Below are positions 47,666 through 59,782 of a stretch of DNA of 64,000 nt, piece by piece (position 1 is the first letter of the stretch; every line of letters starts with the position of its first letter). The notes under the pieces were generated by a model. The model worked only from the letters and a program-made list of their open reading frames with translations. It was not told the DNA's origin and ran no database searches. Location of the stretch: assembly GCA_050084515.1 (NCBI GenBank), contig CM114273.1:34348001-34412000 (forward strand), given 5' to 3'. Position numbers and translations under genes: made by a program. The stretch comes from Blasia pusilla. Its lineage: Eukaryota > Marchantiophyta > Marchantiopsida > Blasiales.

Positions 47666-48915
47666 TATGCTTATATGGGTTGATCTGTAACCCATGCTCG
47701 AGTCAACGGGATGTGATTGGATCTCATTAGCATGGAGAGAGTGATGAGGAGATGGTGTCAAGATAGCATATGTTGGCCTATTTGGGTTTGTTAGCTATGG
47801 AGAGCTAGAGTGTCGAGACTTCAATGGCGAGGTCTAATGGAGAGTCCTCAGATCTAGAGGTTGGTAACGAGGCGACATGTAGTCGAGATATTCACAAGGA
47901 TGGAATAGTCTTGGAGTACCTATATGCTAGCAGCTTAGTGAGTGCTAGAGAGGGATCGGATCCCCAACGAGCCAGACGGTTCCGATAGGAGGGGACACAT
48001 GTATTGCAAGTTTGGGAGGATGGTATAGTACCGGTGGCATATCCTTTGTAGAGAGCACGTTTGTTGCAGCATGCTCATGAGGAGATGGTTTACTTTGGAG
48101 TGAAGCGGACATAGAACTTGCTCCAGATAGAGTATGGGTGGCCAGGCATGCAGACTAATGTTCAATAGTTTTGTTATCAGGTGTATGGTCTGTCATTGGG
48201 TCAAGGCATCGTTCAATTAATGCTCCGACTCCATAGTTGCATCCATCGCCAATCATGGGTTTAGTTTATGGATGGAGTTTATATTTTGCAGAACCTTTAC
48301 ATTTGACGGAGCACCATAGTCATTATGTGTTGATGATCGTCGAACACTTCTTGAAGTGAATAGAGTTAGCTGCATTTCGTGACAAAAAGAGTGAGGGTGA
48401 CGCGTATGCCTTTGTGGATAGAGTCATGAGTCATTATGGCGCACCAACTCAGGTATTGACAGACCATGGTACGCAGTTACGTGGGGAGTTTTAGGCCTTG
48501 TGTGATTAGGCATGGATCGACCACTGCACTTCTTTGTGAGCAAACGGTGCCTGTGATATTAGATCTGACCGTAGGGCCTACCATCTTGAGAGTGCAAGGA
48601 CCACGTACGTCATTGTGCGTCATATCACCTTCCTAAAATTGACGATACAGTTGATCTGAGCTTAGCAATCATTTTTGCATGCTTGCGTTGTAAGCTGTGT
48701 GGTTCTACCCGTGAGTCAGCCACTATGCTAGTCTCTGATGGGTGTTCGAGAGGGTGGCATATGGCATGTCTGACACCACCTCTCACTTAGGTTCCTTGGG
48801 GATGATGGATGCGCCCGAGATATACATAGGGTAGATACTAGATACTTATAGATTCCGACTTGTGTTTATGACATGGATGACAAGAAGGCATCTAACGATG
48901 GGGGCAGATGAGAAA
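47666..48915 (+). mobile_element. Ty3/gypsy copy 2, integrase-PHD part (degenerate)
   Basis: Starts inside the pol region, just after the RNase H end (matches 62430 onward), and runs through the integrase zinc-binding region (about 48060-48190), core ('Asp-His-Gly-Thr-Gln' near 48463) and a decayed PHD finger (about 48686-48825; several Cys still visible). It then enters 3' untranslated sequence matching 54836-54760 in reverse. Internal deletions removed much of the integrase core and C-terminal region. Copy 2 continues at 52385 after a 3.5-kb insert. Confidence 0.7.
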
Positions 48916-49132
48916 GGCTTTACATCACCTGCAACATTTTAGGGTCTAGACCCCCTAACTTATAAGTGAATTTTTTTCTCGCCCCTATGTACTTTAAAGG
49001 AAAGCATTTATCATTTTTGGTACCCCTAAAATTCTTTAAGTAAAGAAACCACTGGAAATAAACAAGGCCTTGAAAGAAAAGGAAAGCATCAAGTTAAATT
49101 AACATCCAAAATATTTCCTTGCACTATGACAG

Positions 49133-49176
49133 AGGGGAATTGAACCCCTAATTGAGCATGAAGCTCAATCAGCCAA
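49133..49176 (-). other. tRNA-like double hairpin (SINE-like candidate)
   Basis: On the minus strand aggggttcaattcccct forms a perfect T-arm-like 5-bp stem with a 7-base loop (49149-49133), preceded by a 6-bp stem/7-base loop (49169-49151) and a box A-like ttggctgat. The variable region is only one base and no acceptor stem is seen, so it is not a tRNA gene; a tRNA-derived short element is possible. Confidence 0.3.
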
Positions 49177-49561
49177 ATGGGGATTGCATTGTCACAACTT
49201 AATGTTTGAGAATAGGGAAATTTGTGGCAAACTCATGCTCATGTTCTTCCTAGAGTGTGTATTATTCTTGGCTTGCCCTTTCTCCCTTACCATAGTGGCT
49301 ACTATATATTTAAACATAGACTTTGAATTAGTTATAACCATACAGAGGAGATGGGCATGCACATTATAGACAAACTAGCTCACTTAAATGTCATTTGCCT
49401 AGAACTGATAAAAATACATTATTTCAATATACTAAACCAATGGACAACATAACTCATATTTAGCAGTGCAAGTCTTGTAAACTAGGAAATTTTTAAAAAA
49501 GGTCCCAAATGGATCAACACAAGTTGGGGTTACACACTTCCCTCGTGTACTTCAAGATTCA

Positions 49562-50093
49562 ATGCAAGCTATATTTTGATCGCATCTCTAACTCTCTTCA
49601 ATCACACCCTATGTATATCGCTCCAAGCTATTGCAAGAATGGATCGTCTATACCTCTCCCCAGTCACTACTCATGAAGTGTTCCCTTAGCTGGGTGGAGG
49701 AAGGTGGTTTATACTATTTGACGCATTCTCCCAGTCAAAGAAAGGTAGCAACCTGATCTACAATTTCTTGGTTCAATTCAGACATATTTCTATCACTAGA
49801 ATCACAAGATTCTAGTTTCAGCTCTTCTATATTCTAAGATTAAGCTAGATTGTGTCAAAGGAAAATATTGCTTTTCAGCATTTTGAGAGGTCACAAAGCT
49901 CCTGATGGTTGTTGCTAGTAACGTTCACCCATCTCTCCCACCTTCTCCCCAATCACTACCCATCTCCAATTTCTGCAAGCTATATTTTGATCGCATCTCT
50001 AACTCTCTTCAATCACTCCTATTTGGACTTGCTCCAAGCTATTGCAAGAATGGATTGTCTATACCTCTCCCTAGTCACTACTCATGAAGTGTT
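49562..50093. repeat. About 120-bp direct repeat, copies 412 bp apart
   Basis: 49562-49683 and 49974-50093 share gcaagctatattttgatcg and the following 100 bases ('ctctaactctcttcaatcac', 'gctccaagctattgcaag', 'ctcatgaagtgtt') with few changes. They could be ends of a small element with direct terminal repeats. Confidence 0.75.
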
Positions 50094-50529
50094 TTTCCAA
50101 AGAGCTAGCTCATTATACATACAACACCTCTGGCACTTGCATTCACTAAGAGTCCTAACAAACATACCCACTTAGAGAATGATTAGAAATCCATCTTGTG
50201 CATCTCTCTCTTCAAACACCCAATTCATTGAGCCACAAATCTCACGCCTACCTATTAGTTAGAAACTCACTCACCCTCTTTCCGTATCTCATACATCTCA
50301 AACACAATCTCACCACGCAATTGCAACCCCCAAACTCCTCCCTCTCTATGGATTCAAATATATACAAGCCCCACCAACTCTCCAGCGGTCCCAAAACTCA
50401 TCAAAGTGACCACGGGAAATGAAATACAGCATCAGACTCTTCACGCCATCTCTTTCACATAAACTATAGAACCATCCGGCAGGAAATTCCCTACCTTGTC
50501 CCAAGTGTCCGAAGGGCAAGGCGGGCTGC

Positions 50530-50632
<103 letters not shown>

Positions 50633-50702
50633 ACGGCAACTGAAATTCACTAGGAACTGCCATCCATCTCTTCTATCTTTTAACACATAAACAAACAAAA
50701 AG

Positions 50703-51147
50703 AGAGTTAGGAGCGGGCTCAAATTTGGTCCTCGGGCTTGGATTTGATCCTCAAGGATCAATTCACATCCTCTGGACCAAACCTTGCGGTCCTAGAGTCC
50801 ATCCCTGCCTTCCCTAAGCCCATGCTTGCACCGCCCGAGCCAGCCACGAGCCCACTACTGCCCTCCCCCAACCTGCCATGAGGGCCACGTAATGGATACA
50901 AGCTCTGTCATAAACAAAACAAAAAAAAGAGTTAGGAGCGGGCTAGGGCGGGCTCGAATTTGGTCCTTGGGCTTGGATTGGGTCCTCAAGGATCAATTCA
51001 AATCCTCTGGACCAAACCTTGCGGTCCTTAAGTCCATCCCAGCCTTCCCTAAGCCCATGCTTGCACGTCCCGAGCCAGCCATGAGCCCACTCCTGCCCTC
51101 CCCCAATCCGCCATGAGGGCCACGTAATGGATAAAAGCTCTGTCAAC
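50703..51147. repeat. 225-bp tandem duplication of a dispersed G/C-rich repeat
   Basis: Two units starting at 50703 and 50928 (agagttaggagcgggct) share 'tttggtcct.gggcttgg', 'ctctggaccaaaccttgcgg', 'cttccctaagcccatgcttg' and 'gagggccacgtaatggat'. Divergence is low. A short A-rich run (50914-50927) sits at the junction. Confidence 0.85.
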
Positions 51148-52384
51148 CTGGGTCTAGGTGGTGGGCTTTGACCGGGCTCGGGTGTAGGCTGCCATGTTGG
51201 AGGACATGTCTGTCCCATGGACGGACTTGTTTGTTTTCGTGCAACCTTGGATCTCCTTGAGGCTCATTATGGATAATCAAGAATCTGATTTGAGTAAAGA
51301 CTAGACTCCAAATTTCACTTTAGAAGACACGTGAAAGAGGAAGTAAATATCCTATTAAGGAGGAGAGAGACGTGTCATGCGCCTACTCCCCTCGAACGTC
51401 AACCTTAGAGTTGCGGAAGCGTACGTTCAATAGGACACACTCTCATTGCCAACCTGCATCCAAACACACTCATTTTAGTCCGGTTTGGTTCAAGCGGCCT
51501 TCCAACCCACCGAGTCCTCGACTTGGCACCTCATCAAGCCCAACCTTCCCTCATTCCTAGGTTCCCAACACAGGCAAGTCTTTCAAGACTTTGGACATAC
51601 TTTTTGGTTAGTCCAGATCCCTAAAACGGCATCTATGCGCCTTGCGGTTCCAATTGTCCAATGGACCTTGCATGAGCCACCTAACCAAGACTCACCAAAT
51701 GAGTCGCGTCTTGGAGTCCAACAGGGAACTCTGAAATCCACTCCATTGGACTTGGTTTGGGTTTTGGATCCCAACGCCAAGACTCTCGATCTATTCCATG
51801 CCCTTGAGTCACCCTGCAGCGCCCAAAGTGGGATTTGAGTCCCAAGCACCCTTGGAGACCTTCCCCCTTACTAGTACTTCTGGAGATTCCCAGCCTCCCC
51901 CTACCTTTGGGGAAGGGAGAGTATTGGGGCTCCTCTTTTGGGCCCTCAGCCCGACTCCCCATACATTCACATTTGGCCCATATCTCATCCTCTGGTTGAG
52001 TGTTTGCCAAGATCTTTGGTGCCTTGCAACCGGCTCTGCATAAGATTTCTAACGCCACCTTACTTGTCCCGAATGCATCTTGGTACTAAAATTTATGGTC
52101 AAAAGTATATTCAAAAGCTCCAAACGCTAGCCACGTCCCAAGTCAGGTTCTCACCCCTTGGCCACGTCTCATCCGAAACTCGACTTCTCTTGAGTTTGGG
52201 TTTCTAAGTTTGGTTCCGATTTCCTTAGTCGCAACCATAAATGCACGAAACACTCAAAACACTCGCCTCACTTGGGTCTCGCACTTGTGTTTCCTAACTT
52301 GTATCTTCTTGAGACCTCTCCAAAGCGCAAACCATCTTAGCGTGAGCCCGCTAGAGTTCGGATGTTCCGCTTGGCGTTTATTTG

Positions 52385-53337
52385 GTTATGAGGATCACAA
52401 CCCTCACCCCTTTGTGCTCTTTGCATCTTGGAGATGTATGTGATGGTAGGTAGGGATAGATGGTTATTTAGAGTTAGAGAGATCTAACCACCAACTAGGG
52501 GCACGATTTGAGATATTTTGATACTTGATCGTTTTGATGTTTAGATACAATAAGTTAGTATGATATCTTGAGTGTTTGTATGTGTATTTGGTGACAATAA
52601 TTTATGTTATGAGTATGATATCTTGTGTGTTTGTCTGTGTATTTGGTAACAAAGATGTATGTTGTGTAGTGATATGTATGCGCACAACAATTATCACATC
52701 TTTTAAGATAGATCGACGAGTTTATAATAGAGCGCCTTTAAAGATAGTGAAGGACATCCTCATAAGGTCGAGGATGACCTGATGAGGCCACGGATAACTT
52801 GAAAGCGCATATTTTCCCTTCGTTTCAACTCATTTGGAGCTATATATAATATCTCACTATTTTGAGTAACTTTTCATTTTGAGTAGAGTTTACTTTCCAC
52901 TTTGGGAAGTGGCCCTTGACCCCCTATAACAGGTCAAGAGCCAAGGAAGTGATCTGCAAGCATAAGTTACCGTGGAGAAAGCTTGGGCGAGGAAAAAAGG
53001 TATACCCAAGGAGAGAGAGCTTTGAAGCTCATTCTCTTTTTATTGAACCTCTTGGCATAAGGCGGTGGAGCTATGGTCCTCCTTGGCTTCAATGCCTTGT
53101 GAGTAACCCAAGCCTCTCATTAGGAGAATGGGTTTGGTTTGACATATGTGAGAGAGATAGAGAGAGCTGTGTGCACATTGGGAGACTTGTTGAGAGAACC
53201 TTGATTTAAATGGAGGTATTTTTGTATTTGATTATCTCGATGTTTAAATGTCATGAGTTAGTATGATATCTTGTGTGTTTGTGTATGTATTCGATGACAG
53301 TAATGTATGTTGTGTAGCGATATGTATATGCACGACA
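52385..53337 (+). mobile_element. Ty3/gypsy copy 2, 3' untranslated part and LTR
   Basis: 52385-52504 matches the 3' untranslated part of the main element (cttggagatgtatg, ggtaggtagggatagatgg, ctaaccaccaacta). 52505-52691 is a block ending gcgcacaacaat, 52692-53206 the LTR body starting TATCAC, and 53207-53337 a second version of the 52505 block ending gacgaca. The body thus lies between two direct repeats of about 130-185 bp. It carries no genes. Confidence 0.65.
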
Positions 53338-53959
53338 TCTTCAACAAGAAGTCCATAAATCATGAAACTCTGTCATAGCATGCATTTCAGTATCAAAACC
53401 CCAAAGCAAAAAGAAACTCTTCAAAGTCCTCCTCTAACCTAGCCACAAAGGACGTTAGAAATTAGAAATCCTAAATATGATCTCCCAATTATAATTGAAA
53501 CATAGAGTATAATATGGAAGATTTAAATCGTCCAAAATATAAGAGGGCCTTCCTACCCCTAGCTTTCCCAAGTTTTAACTAAATCCAAAAATGGGAGCTA
53601 ATAATATCTCAAAACAAAGATGAAAATCCAAACAAGACTTAGAACATTTACTCTTAAAGCCCTCCTCTTCCTCTTTCTTCCTCGTTTGTTGACCCTCATT
53701 CATACAAGCTTAAAGATCCAACGCTTGAAAAAGTTCTCACATACTTCAAGACAAAGGAGGAGTTTTATTGCAAAATATGGGCATTCCTTTATCAATGGAT
53801 TTATAAATGGATAAATAATATTTTAATTATAATTTTATATGTATAAAAAATTTGGAAGTGGAAATTTGGAGTTGTGTTAGATGCCATATGTGCATTCTTC
53901 CATATCTAGATCTGACCATATATGGACGATTGATGTTGGAAGGATAAGTGTCTTTGTAA
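53338..53959. other. Flank between gypsy copies 2 and 1, no gene recognised
   Basis: AT-rich with only short frames. The right end (53940-53984) is similar to the bases after the LTR body at 55445-55470 (ctttacaaaga in reverse), so the outer edge of the left LTR may lie near 53950. Confidence 0.4.
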
Positions 53960-53984
53960 AGTGTTGTCTTAATATTTCACTCCA

Positions 53985-54655
53985 ATGGAATCTCTCTCTA
54001 CACCATCTCACACCATAGCTCTCAAAGGTGTGCACTCTCTCTCATGTCAAACCAAATTGACTCTCCTAATGAAAGGCTTGGATTACACTCATAAGGCAAG
54101 AGACCATAACTCCGCCGCCTTATGCCAAGAGGTTCAACAAAGAGAGAATGAGCTCTCAAACTCTCTCTCTTGGAGGTATACTCCCTTTTCTCTCCCAAGC
54201 CCTCTCAACGGTAACCTATGCTCGCACGTCACCTCCTTGGCTCTTGAGCTACTGTAGCGGGTCAAGGGCCACTTCCCAAAGTGGAAATTCAACTATCCCT
54301 AACATAGAAACTTACTATTTATGGTAAGTTTCCATGTAATAAGTTTCTCGAAATAGTAATTTTCTCTATATGGCTCCAAATGAGCCGAAACGAAGGGAAA
54401 ACCTGCTCTCTCAGGTTTCCCGGGGCCTCAACACGTCATCCTCAACCTTCTAGGCATATCCTCCACTACTGGTGCAGACGTTTTGCTAGATCCCACCGAT
54501 CTATCCTAACAGTCGTGATAGCTATTGTGCGCATACACATCGCTACTCAACATACATCGATGTCATCAAACACGCATAAAAACACACACGATCCCATGCT
54601 AACTCGTGGCATCCATACACACAGACGAGAAGTACCAAAATATTTCCAATCGCCC
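53985..54655 (-). repeat. 3' LTR block of gypsy copy 1 (left side)
   Basis: LTR body 54520 (TATCACGACTG, minus strand) to about 53985, directly repeated at 63972-63498, for example 'ccatagctctcaaaggtgtg' and the 'ccgccttatgccaagaggttc' region. 54655-54521 is an additional block (atattttggtac to gcgcacaat) equal to the terminal block of the other LTR copies. The two LTRs of this element differ by scattered substitutions. Confidence 0.75.
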
Positions 54656-54836
54656 CCCTAGTTGGTGGTTAGGTCCCTCTAACTCCAGATAGCCATCTAT
54701 CCCTACCTACCACAACATACATCTCTAGGACGCTAAGAGCAGAAAGGTCGGGTGCTCATGTGGCCCCATCGTTAGTCGCCTTCCTGTCATCCATGTCACA
54801 GAAAAATTTGGAATCAAAACCTACCTAGTATCTCCT

Positions 54837-55429
54837 CTATGTACATCTGGGACACATCCATCGTCTTGGAGGAACTCTAGTGAGATGTGGCGTGAGACAT
54901 ACCATATGCCAACCTCTCGAACATCCATCACAGACTAGCATCGTGGCCGCACCACGAGCAGAACCACACAACATACAACGGAAGCCAGTAGGAAGTACTG
55001 TTGAGCTCAGATCTACTGTACCATCAAGTAAGGTGACACGGCGCACAATTACGCACATGGTCCTTCCATACCATACTATCGCATCCCTCCAGCAAGAGAA
55101 CACCGGATAACAAAACGTCACGCACTCCCAGGATAGTGCGCCCTGCAGTCACATCCAACGTCGTTGGTGCCGTCTGCTGCAAGTAGACATAATCTCCCTG
55201 ATGAAACCTCCGGGTAGTTGGTCGATAACCACCACCCCGAATAGTCGCATACCTCAACGTATCCCGATGTTGCGCAATCGCCAAGTTCTCAAACGCCATG
55301 GGCATCACTCTTCGAAACAACTCAGCCCTCTGAGAACATGCTCGCATCCATACATCTAGGTCATCAAGGTCCAACACCTCATCGGCATCGACGAATGGCC
55401 GCTGGTAAATCTGGCTCTCGATGTAGATG
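54837..55429 (-). pseudogene. Integrase C-terminus and PHD finger of gypsy copy 1
   Basis: From 55428 down, the frame encodes a 'Leu-Asp-Leu-Asp-Asp-Leu-Asp-Val-Trp' segment and a C-terminal integrase SH3-like segment with 'Gln-Gly-Asp-Tyr-Val-Tyr-Leu'. After a one-base frame change near 55035 comes a PHD finger at 54977-54843: Cys-x2-Cys-x11-Cys-x2-Cys-x4-His-x2-Cys-x14-Cys-x2-Cys, the canonical C4HC3 spacing, with Asp-Gly-Cys and Gly-Trp-His. PHD fingers commonly read histone H3 tails; here it occupies the place of the chromodomain of chromoviruses and may guide integration. That role is inference. Confidence 0.75.
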
Positions 55430-57163
55430 TGTGAGATGGTGTAGAGAGAGATTGGATCTTACTTTACAAAGAGAGAATGAGAGAGTGAGAGAGCTTCATG
55501 GGGGAGCTCGCTGGTCACTCGTTGTTTTTGCAGGTTGGGGACCGTGTTCCTTGTTCAGCGGCTCATGGGAGTGCTCACCAGAGCAAGGTCTACTTTGATT
55601 GTTCTTTGCATTTGCCGATTTTTTGTGTGGAAGAGTGGCGCGCAAAAGCGCTGCCCAATTTCTGATAGGGATTGATTATGGGGGCGGGTTGCCCCATTCC
55701 GGCGCTCTCAAGAGCACCATGTAGCTTGCTGACTTGTATTTTTACAGGTTTTACATTTTTTTTGGGAGAAATTAGTGCGGAAGCGTTGCCAAATTTTGTG
55801 TAGGAGAAAGAGACATTGGGCTTTATGACAGTCCCCGTCAGTTTTAATTGGAATGTTCGATTCTAAATATTTTTTGATGTTGTCGTAGATTGTGAAGCTA
55901 TGCACAATTTGGAGTTGCAAGCAAAAAGTTATGGTCAATCTTGAAAATTTTCCATTGCTAGGCGATTTTTAGGGTTAAATTGTTCAAACCCTAAACCAAG
56001 TGACACGCCGGCGGTGGCCGTCGCCGTCATAGTCACCGTCAACGGTCCACCGTCAATGGTCAACCATCACCGTCAACGGTCGGCCATCACTATCAATAGT
56101 CAACTTTCAACATCAACGGTCCATCATCCGTTGTCCACCCTTTGGTTGCCATTGCCGTCATTACGAAGTGGAGGGTCTTCCACGACGTTTGTTGATTCTC
56201 TGACTTGCGTCGCCACCACGTACTTTGTTTTGGCCGCCACTGTCATCGAAGGTTTCGCCATCAACCAGTGATGGTAGATGACCTCCGGTTATGGTGTTTG
56301 AGTTTTGATTTCATGTTGCTATGTTGTGATTGGTAGCCGCTCGACGACAATCGAGTATCGTATCGTGACGCCCGTAGCCGCAACGCACCGCCAATTGCTT
56401 CGCCGTATTGCTTGTGGCCGCACTTCATCGTCTTGATCGCGGAACCGCTCCTTCACTAAGGAGCAGAGCGTGTGAATTGCTGATTGAGGAGGGTATGCTG
56501 CCAAGTGCCGCATCCCATTCCCGAGTGTCGTGCTGTTTGTAGCCGTTTCATGCCGCTAGTGCCGTACCGGACCGCTCGACCTACACCGCACATCGAGGAG
56601 GTTGAGCAGCATCAGTTTGAGAGGAGTACAACTTGCTGATTGGAGGAGTTGTCTTCACAACCGAGTTGGGGTCGAGATTTACAGTTGCTGAGGAGCGACA
56701 TCGACATGTGTTCAGGTTATCCATTCTGGTCCTTTACCTTGCACATGTGAGGGATTCTGGGATTTGGGTAGTTTATTTGGGGATGTTGGGTTGTATGGAT
56801 GTTGAGAGCATCATTCATGTATGTGGTTTAGGGGACATAGACTTGTGTGGGATGTCCGGAGTTGAAGGTAGGTTGTCGATGAGATGATAGCTTGGTCACT
56901 TTGCCGCACCACGCCACGTGTTGCCGCACGTTACACGTCTCGGGGAGGGAGAATGTAGATCGTGCCGCATGTTTGGGATGAGTGATTGAGGGATTACTCG
57001 TGAGGTTGAGAGTGATCGGGTGAGGGGCATGAGGGTCATCACGGCGTCCGTTCGGGACTTTGAGAGGTGAGGTGGTGAACCCGAGAGTAGCTCTAGAGGT
57101 TTTACGCGGAGTGGCGCGAGTTTCCGAGGGTTTCCATGTGAGGGACCACCTCGACCTCCTTTT
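55430..57163 (+). other. LTR end and untranslated leader of gypsy copy 1
   Basis: 55430-55470 is the piece of the 5' LTR carried along by the inversion (gagatggtgtagagagagat). The rest has no gag-like frame. A run of 'accgtcaacggtc'-type repeats lies at 56026-56125. The primer-binding site was not identified. Confidence 0.55.
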
Positions 57164-58300
57164 GTGTCATCGTCAGACAAGGGGGAGGGTGTAGAGGAGT
57201 TTGTGAGAATATTGCCACACATTATGAGTGGTCCTACCTGTTGGGCGTACGAGATGGACGACCGGGGTAGAGGACCGCGTAGGTTTTCAGGTGTAGTAGG
57301 CACGATTGAGTTGCACGATTTCATAGCAAAGTTTAGGAGTGGGTGCAACTCCTAGCGGGCTAGGAACTCTAGAGAGTTCAACCCGTTTACAACATGGAAC
57401 AGTATGTTCCATCATTTAGAGGGGGCGCCCATGGACGATTACCATGAGTTCTCCCACAGGATATGCCCAAGAGATTGAGGCATGGCGACTCTACTATGAC
57501 CCACACTATGTGTCATGGACGGAGCCATTCCCAGATGGGGAGGAGGAGTCAAGAGAGGCTACTTCCTCTTCCACTAGTGATGTTTTAGGAAGGGTCACTC
57601 GCACTGGAGCACTTGCACCATCTAGTCGGGTTCGTCCCAGGTTCAACCCCGTGGTTGAGTTCTTTGCTGAGTTGAGGGCCAACTACCAAGGGATACAGAC
57701 GGAGAAGTTGCGGAGCATCCACGACTTTCAGAGGCGCCTAGGTGAGAGTTTACGTGAGGCTTATATTCGCTTGCGTCGGTTGATCAACGTCACTCAGGGG
57801 GTGACAGAGGCTCAGGCTATCCAGTCATGGTACGATGTTGGACCGGACCCTGCGGACACGGGTGGGGGACAGGGTGCTTCTTATGAATACCTCCCCTATG
57901 TTGAGAGATGTTTTTAGGACCGTTGAGAACATTGAGCGCAACATGGCGGAGGAGAGCGTAGCCACCATGGGTTCTAGGCGAGAGCAATCATGATTGGCTC
58001 CACCACGTGTGTAGCAACGTGGACTCTGAGATAGGTCGACTATGGTATCGCGAGCTCAGGGAGGATACCGGGAGGCCGTGCCAAAGAGACCTGCGCCTTC
58101 ATGAACGGCTCAGCAGCAGCCACCTACTATTACTTGTTGGTCATGTGGTGGAGCCCATCATCAACGCAATTGCACTCATCAGGGTCATGGACGTGTGCCT
58201 CAACATGGAGGAGGAGATGGTGCCGCACCAAGAGGTTATCAGTGTGACTATTGTCAGAGGTATGGTCATACACGCGCCAGGTGTTTCACTTACATCTTGA
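57164..58300 (+). pseudogene. gag of gypsy copy 1, with two CCHC zinc knuckles
   Basis: 57164-57355 starts the gag frame and ends at TAG (57353). It continues with 'Phe-Asn-Pro-Phe-Thr-Thr-Trp' and then, in another frame, 57444-57917 with the retrotransposon gag signature 'Gly-Glu-Ser-Leu-Arg-Glu-Ala-Tyr-x-Arg-Leu-Arg-Arg-Leu'. Two knuckles Cys-x2-Cys-x4-His-x4-Cys lie in one frame at 58135-58173 and 58243-58284. The product would form the particle and bind element RNA. It is broken by at least one stop and two frame changes. Confidence 0.75.
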
Positions 58301-58537
58301 GTTACATCTGGACCGAGGGCCAGAGAGGGCATTAGAGGGAGATCATTGAGGTTACCCGATGCCGGATCCGTGGCATCGAAATCATATGGAGTAGCCAGAG
58401 ATATGGAGGATCCTGGTTGGATGTGCAGGGTTGCCCAGATGGAGGCCGCCGCAGTTGTGACGCGTGTAGCAGCCGCAGAGTTGGATCCACAGCGAGGGGA
58501 AGCCAAAAAATAGACTAGTCTTCCTCAGTCTTTCACG

Positions 58538-59374
58538 TTGTCTGAAGCGATGAGGACCCCATCGATGGGTCCTCATCAAAGTTCCTGGAGAGTTGGTGAT
58601 GTTGTTGGTGTGCAGGCACGGAGGGCAATGGGAGAAGCAAGTGCGATGACTTCTATTGTTGATGCTCAGGAGGGGCATGTGTCAAGCACGTTGTTGGGGG
58701 CGGCCACCGTTGTGTATCAGACTCCTTTATTTTTTGCTTCCGATGTTATGACGTTGGGGGGTACGCCCGCCGAGGCTTTTCGGCTGGCCGCTTCACTTTG
58801 TGAGCGCGAAGTTGGAGTTCCTGCATCATGTTCAGAGGTGATTGCAGAGGAGGTGATGGACCTGCCCTTGGAGCGGATGCTCGGGCCGTCCACGTCAGAT
58901 TCATGGCAGGCTGCGGCTGCTAGGATGGCGGAGATGCCCGCTAGACCCGTGATAGAGCATGCCATGGCTTCTCCTAGTGTTGTATTGCTGGATAACCAAG
59001 GAGAGGTCTTCCAATTGGTGAGTCCCGGAGGTAGAGCTTTTAGTCCGCAGCGCGTCTTGTTGGATTCAGGAGCGCAACCCCAGATGTTGGGGAAAGCATC
59101 ATTCAGAGGATTGGGCTTGATGAGAGCCCATATGGAGCATTTTCCATTCCAGATACAAATATCCTTGGGTGGAGTGAGTACCACACAATATATCACCCGA
59201 CAGGAGGTCGTGGTGAGGATTCGCCCGGGACATCCTATAGATGAGTCCGTGGTGCAAGCCAAGGCAATAGTGACTGATGTAGAGTCCTACAACCTCTTGG
59301 TTGGTGGAGTAGTGTTATACCCGATGGGGTTTTCCCTGGATTACTGGGAGGAGTCAGCGTCCTACAGACCATGA
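58538..59374 (+). pseudogene. Aspartic protease region of gypsy copy 1
   Basis: A 278-codon open frame. The retropepsin motif Leu-Leu-Asp-Ser-Gly-Ala (Asp-Ser-Gly codons 59063-59071) is followed by a beta-rich segment ending 'Val-Glu-Ser-Tyr-Asn-Leu-Leu-Val-Gly', as in plant gypsy proteases. The first 150 residues are of unknown role. This is the best-preserved part of the element. The same frame runs on towards the methyltransferase. Confidence 0.7.
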
Positions 59375-59782
59375 TGGCATTTAGGTAATGGGCGCCTCAG
59401 TTCATTACCCATTCAATTCACAGGTGCAATGATCAAGCGACGACCAAGAGAGATGGCGACCTTAGCAGCATTTAGCAGTGCCATCACTTGGCCTAGTGAT
59501 TTCATTGAGGGACATGTCCATGGAGAGGATACTCCCATTCCTGAAATTTCTATGGAGAGGAGTGTTATGGTAGACGCATCATTCTGTGGAGGAGAGGTGC
59601 CATTGTGGGGCTTGACTGAGGAGCTTTGACGATCGGCAGATGAACACGTGCAGACCGCGTGGAGTGAGGCATTTGCAGCGGAGCGTGACGGGTATGAGGA
59701 ACCCGAGGTAGCAGGGAGTGCTACGATGACACCCTTGGATACCATACCCATTGTGTCGTGTATCCTGGAGGAGGGTATTTGA

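Noticed and set aside
49133-49176. A true tRNA gene on the minus strand
   Set aside because: The T-arm is perfect, but the variable loop is one base, the D-arm is poor and no acceptor stem pairs up.
54837-55377. An independent host PHD-finger gene on the minus strand
   Set aside because: The upstream frame is an integrase C-terminus, the downstream part is gypsy 3' untranslated sequence and LTR, and copy 2 has the same order, so it belongs to the element.
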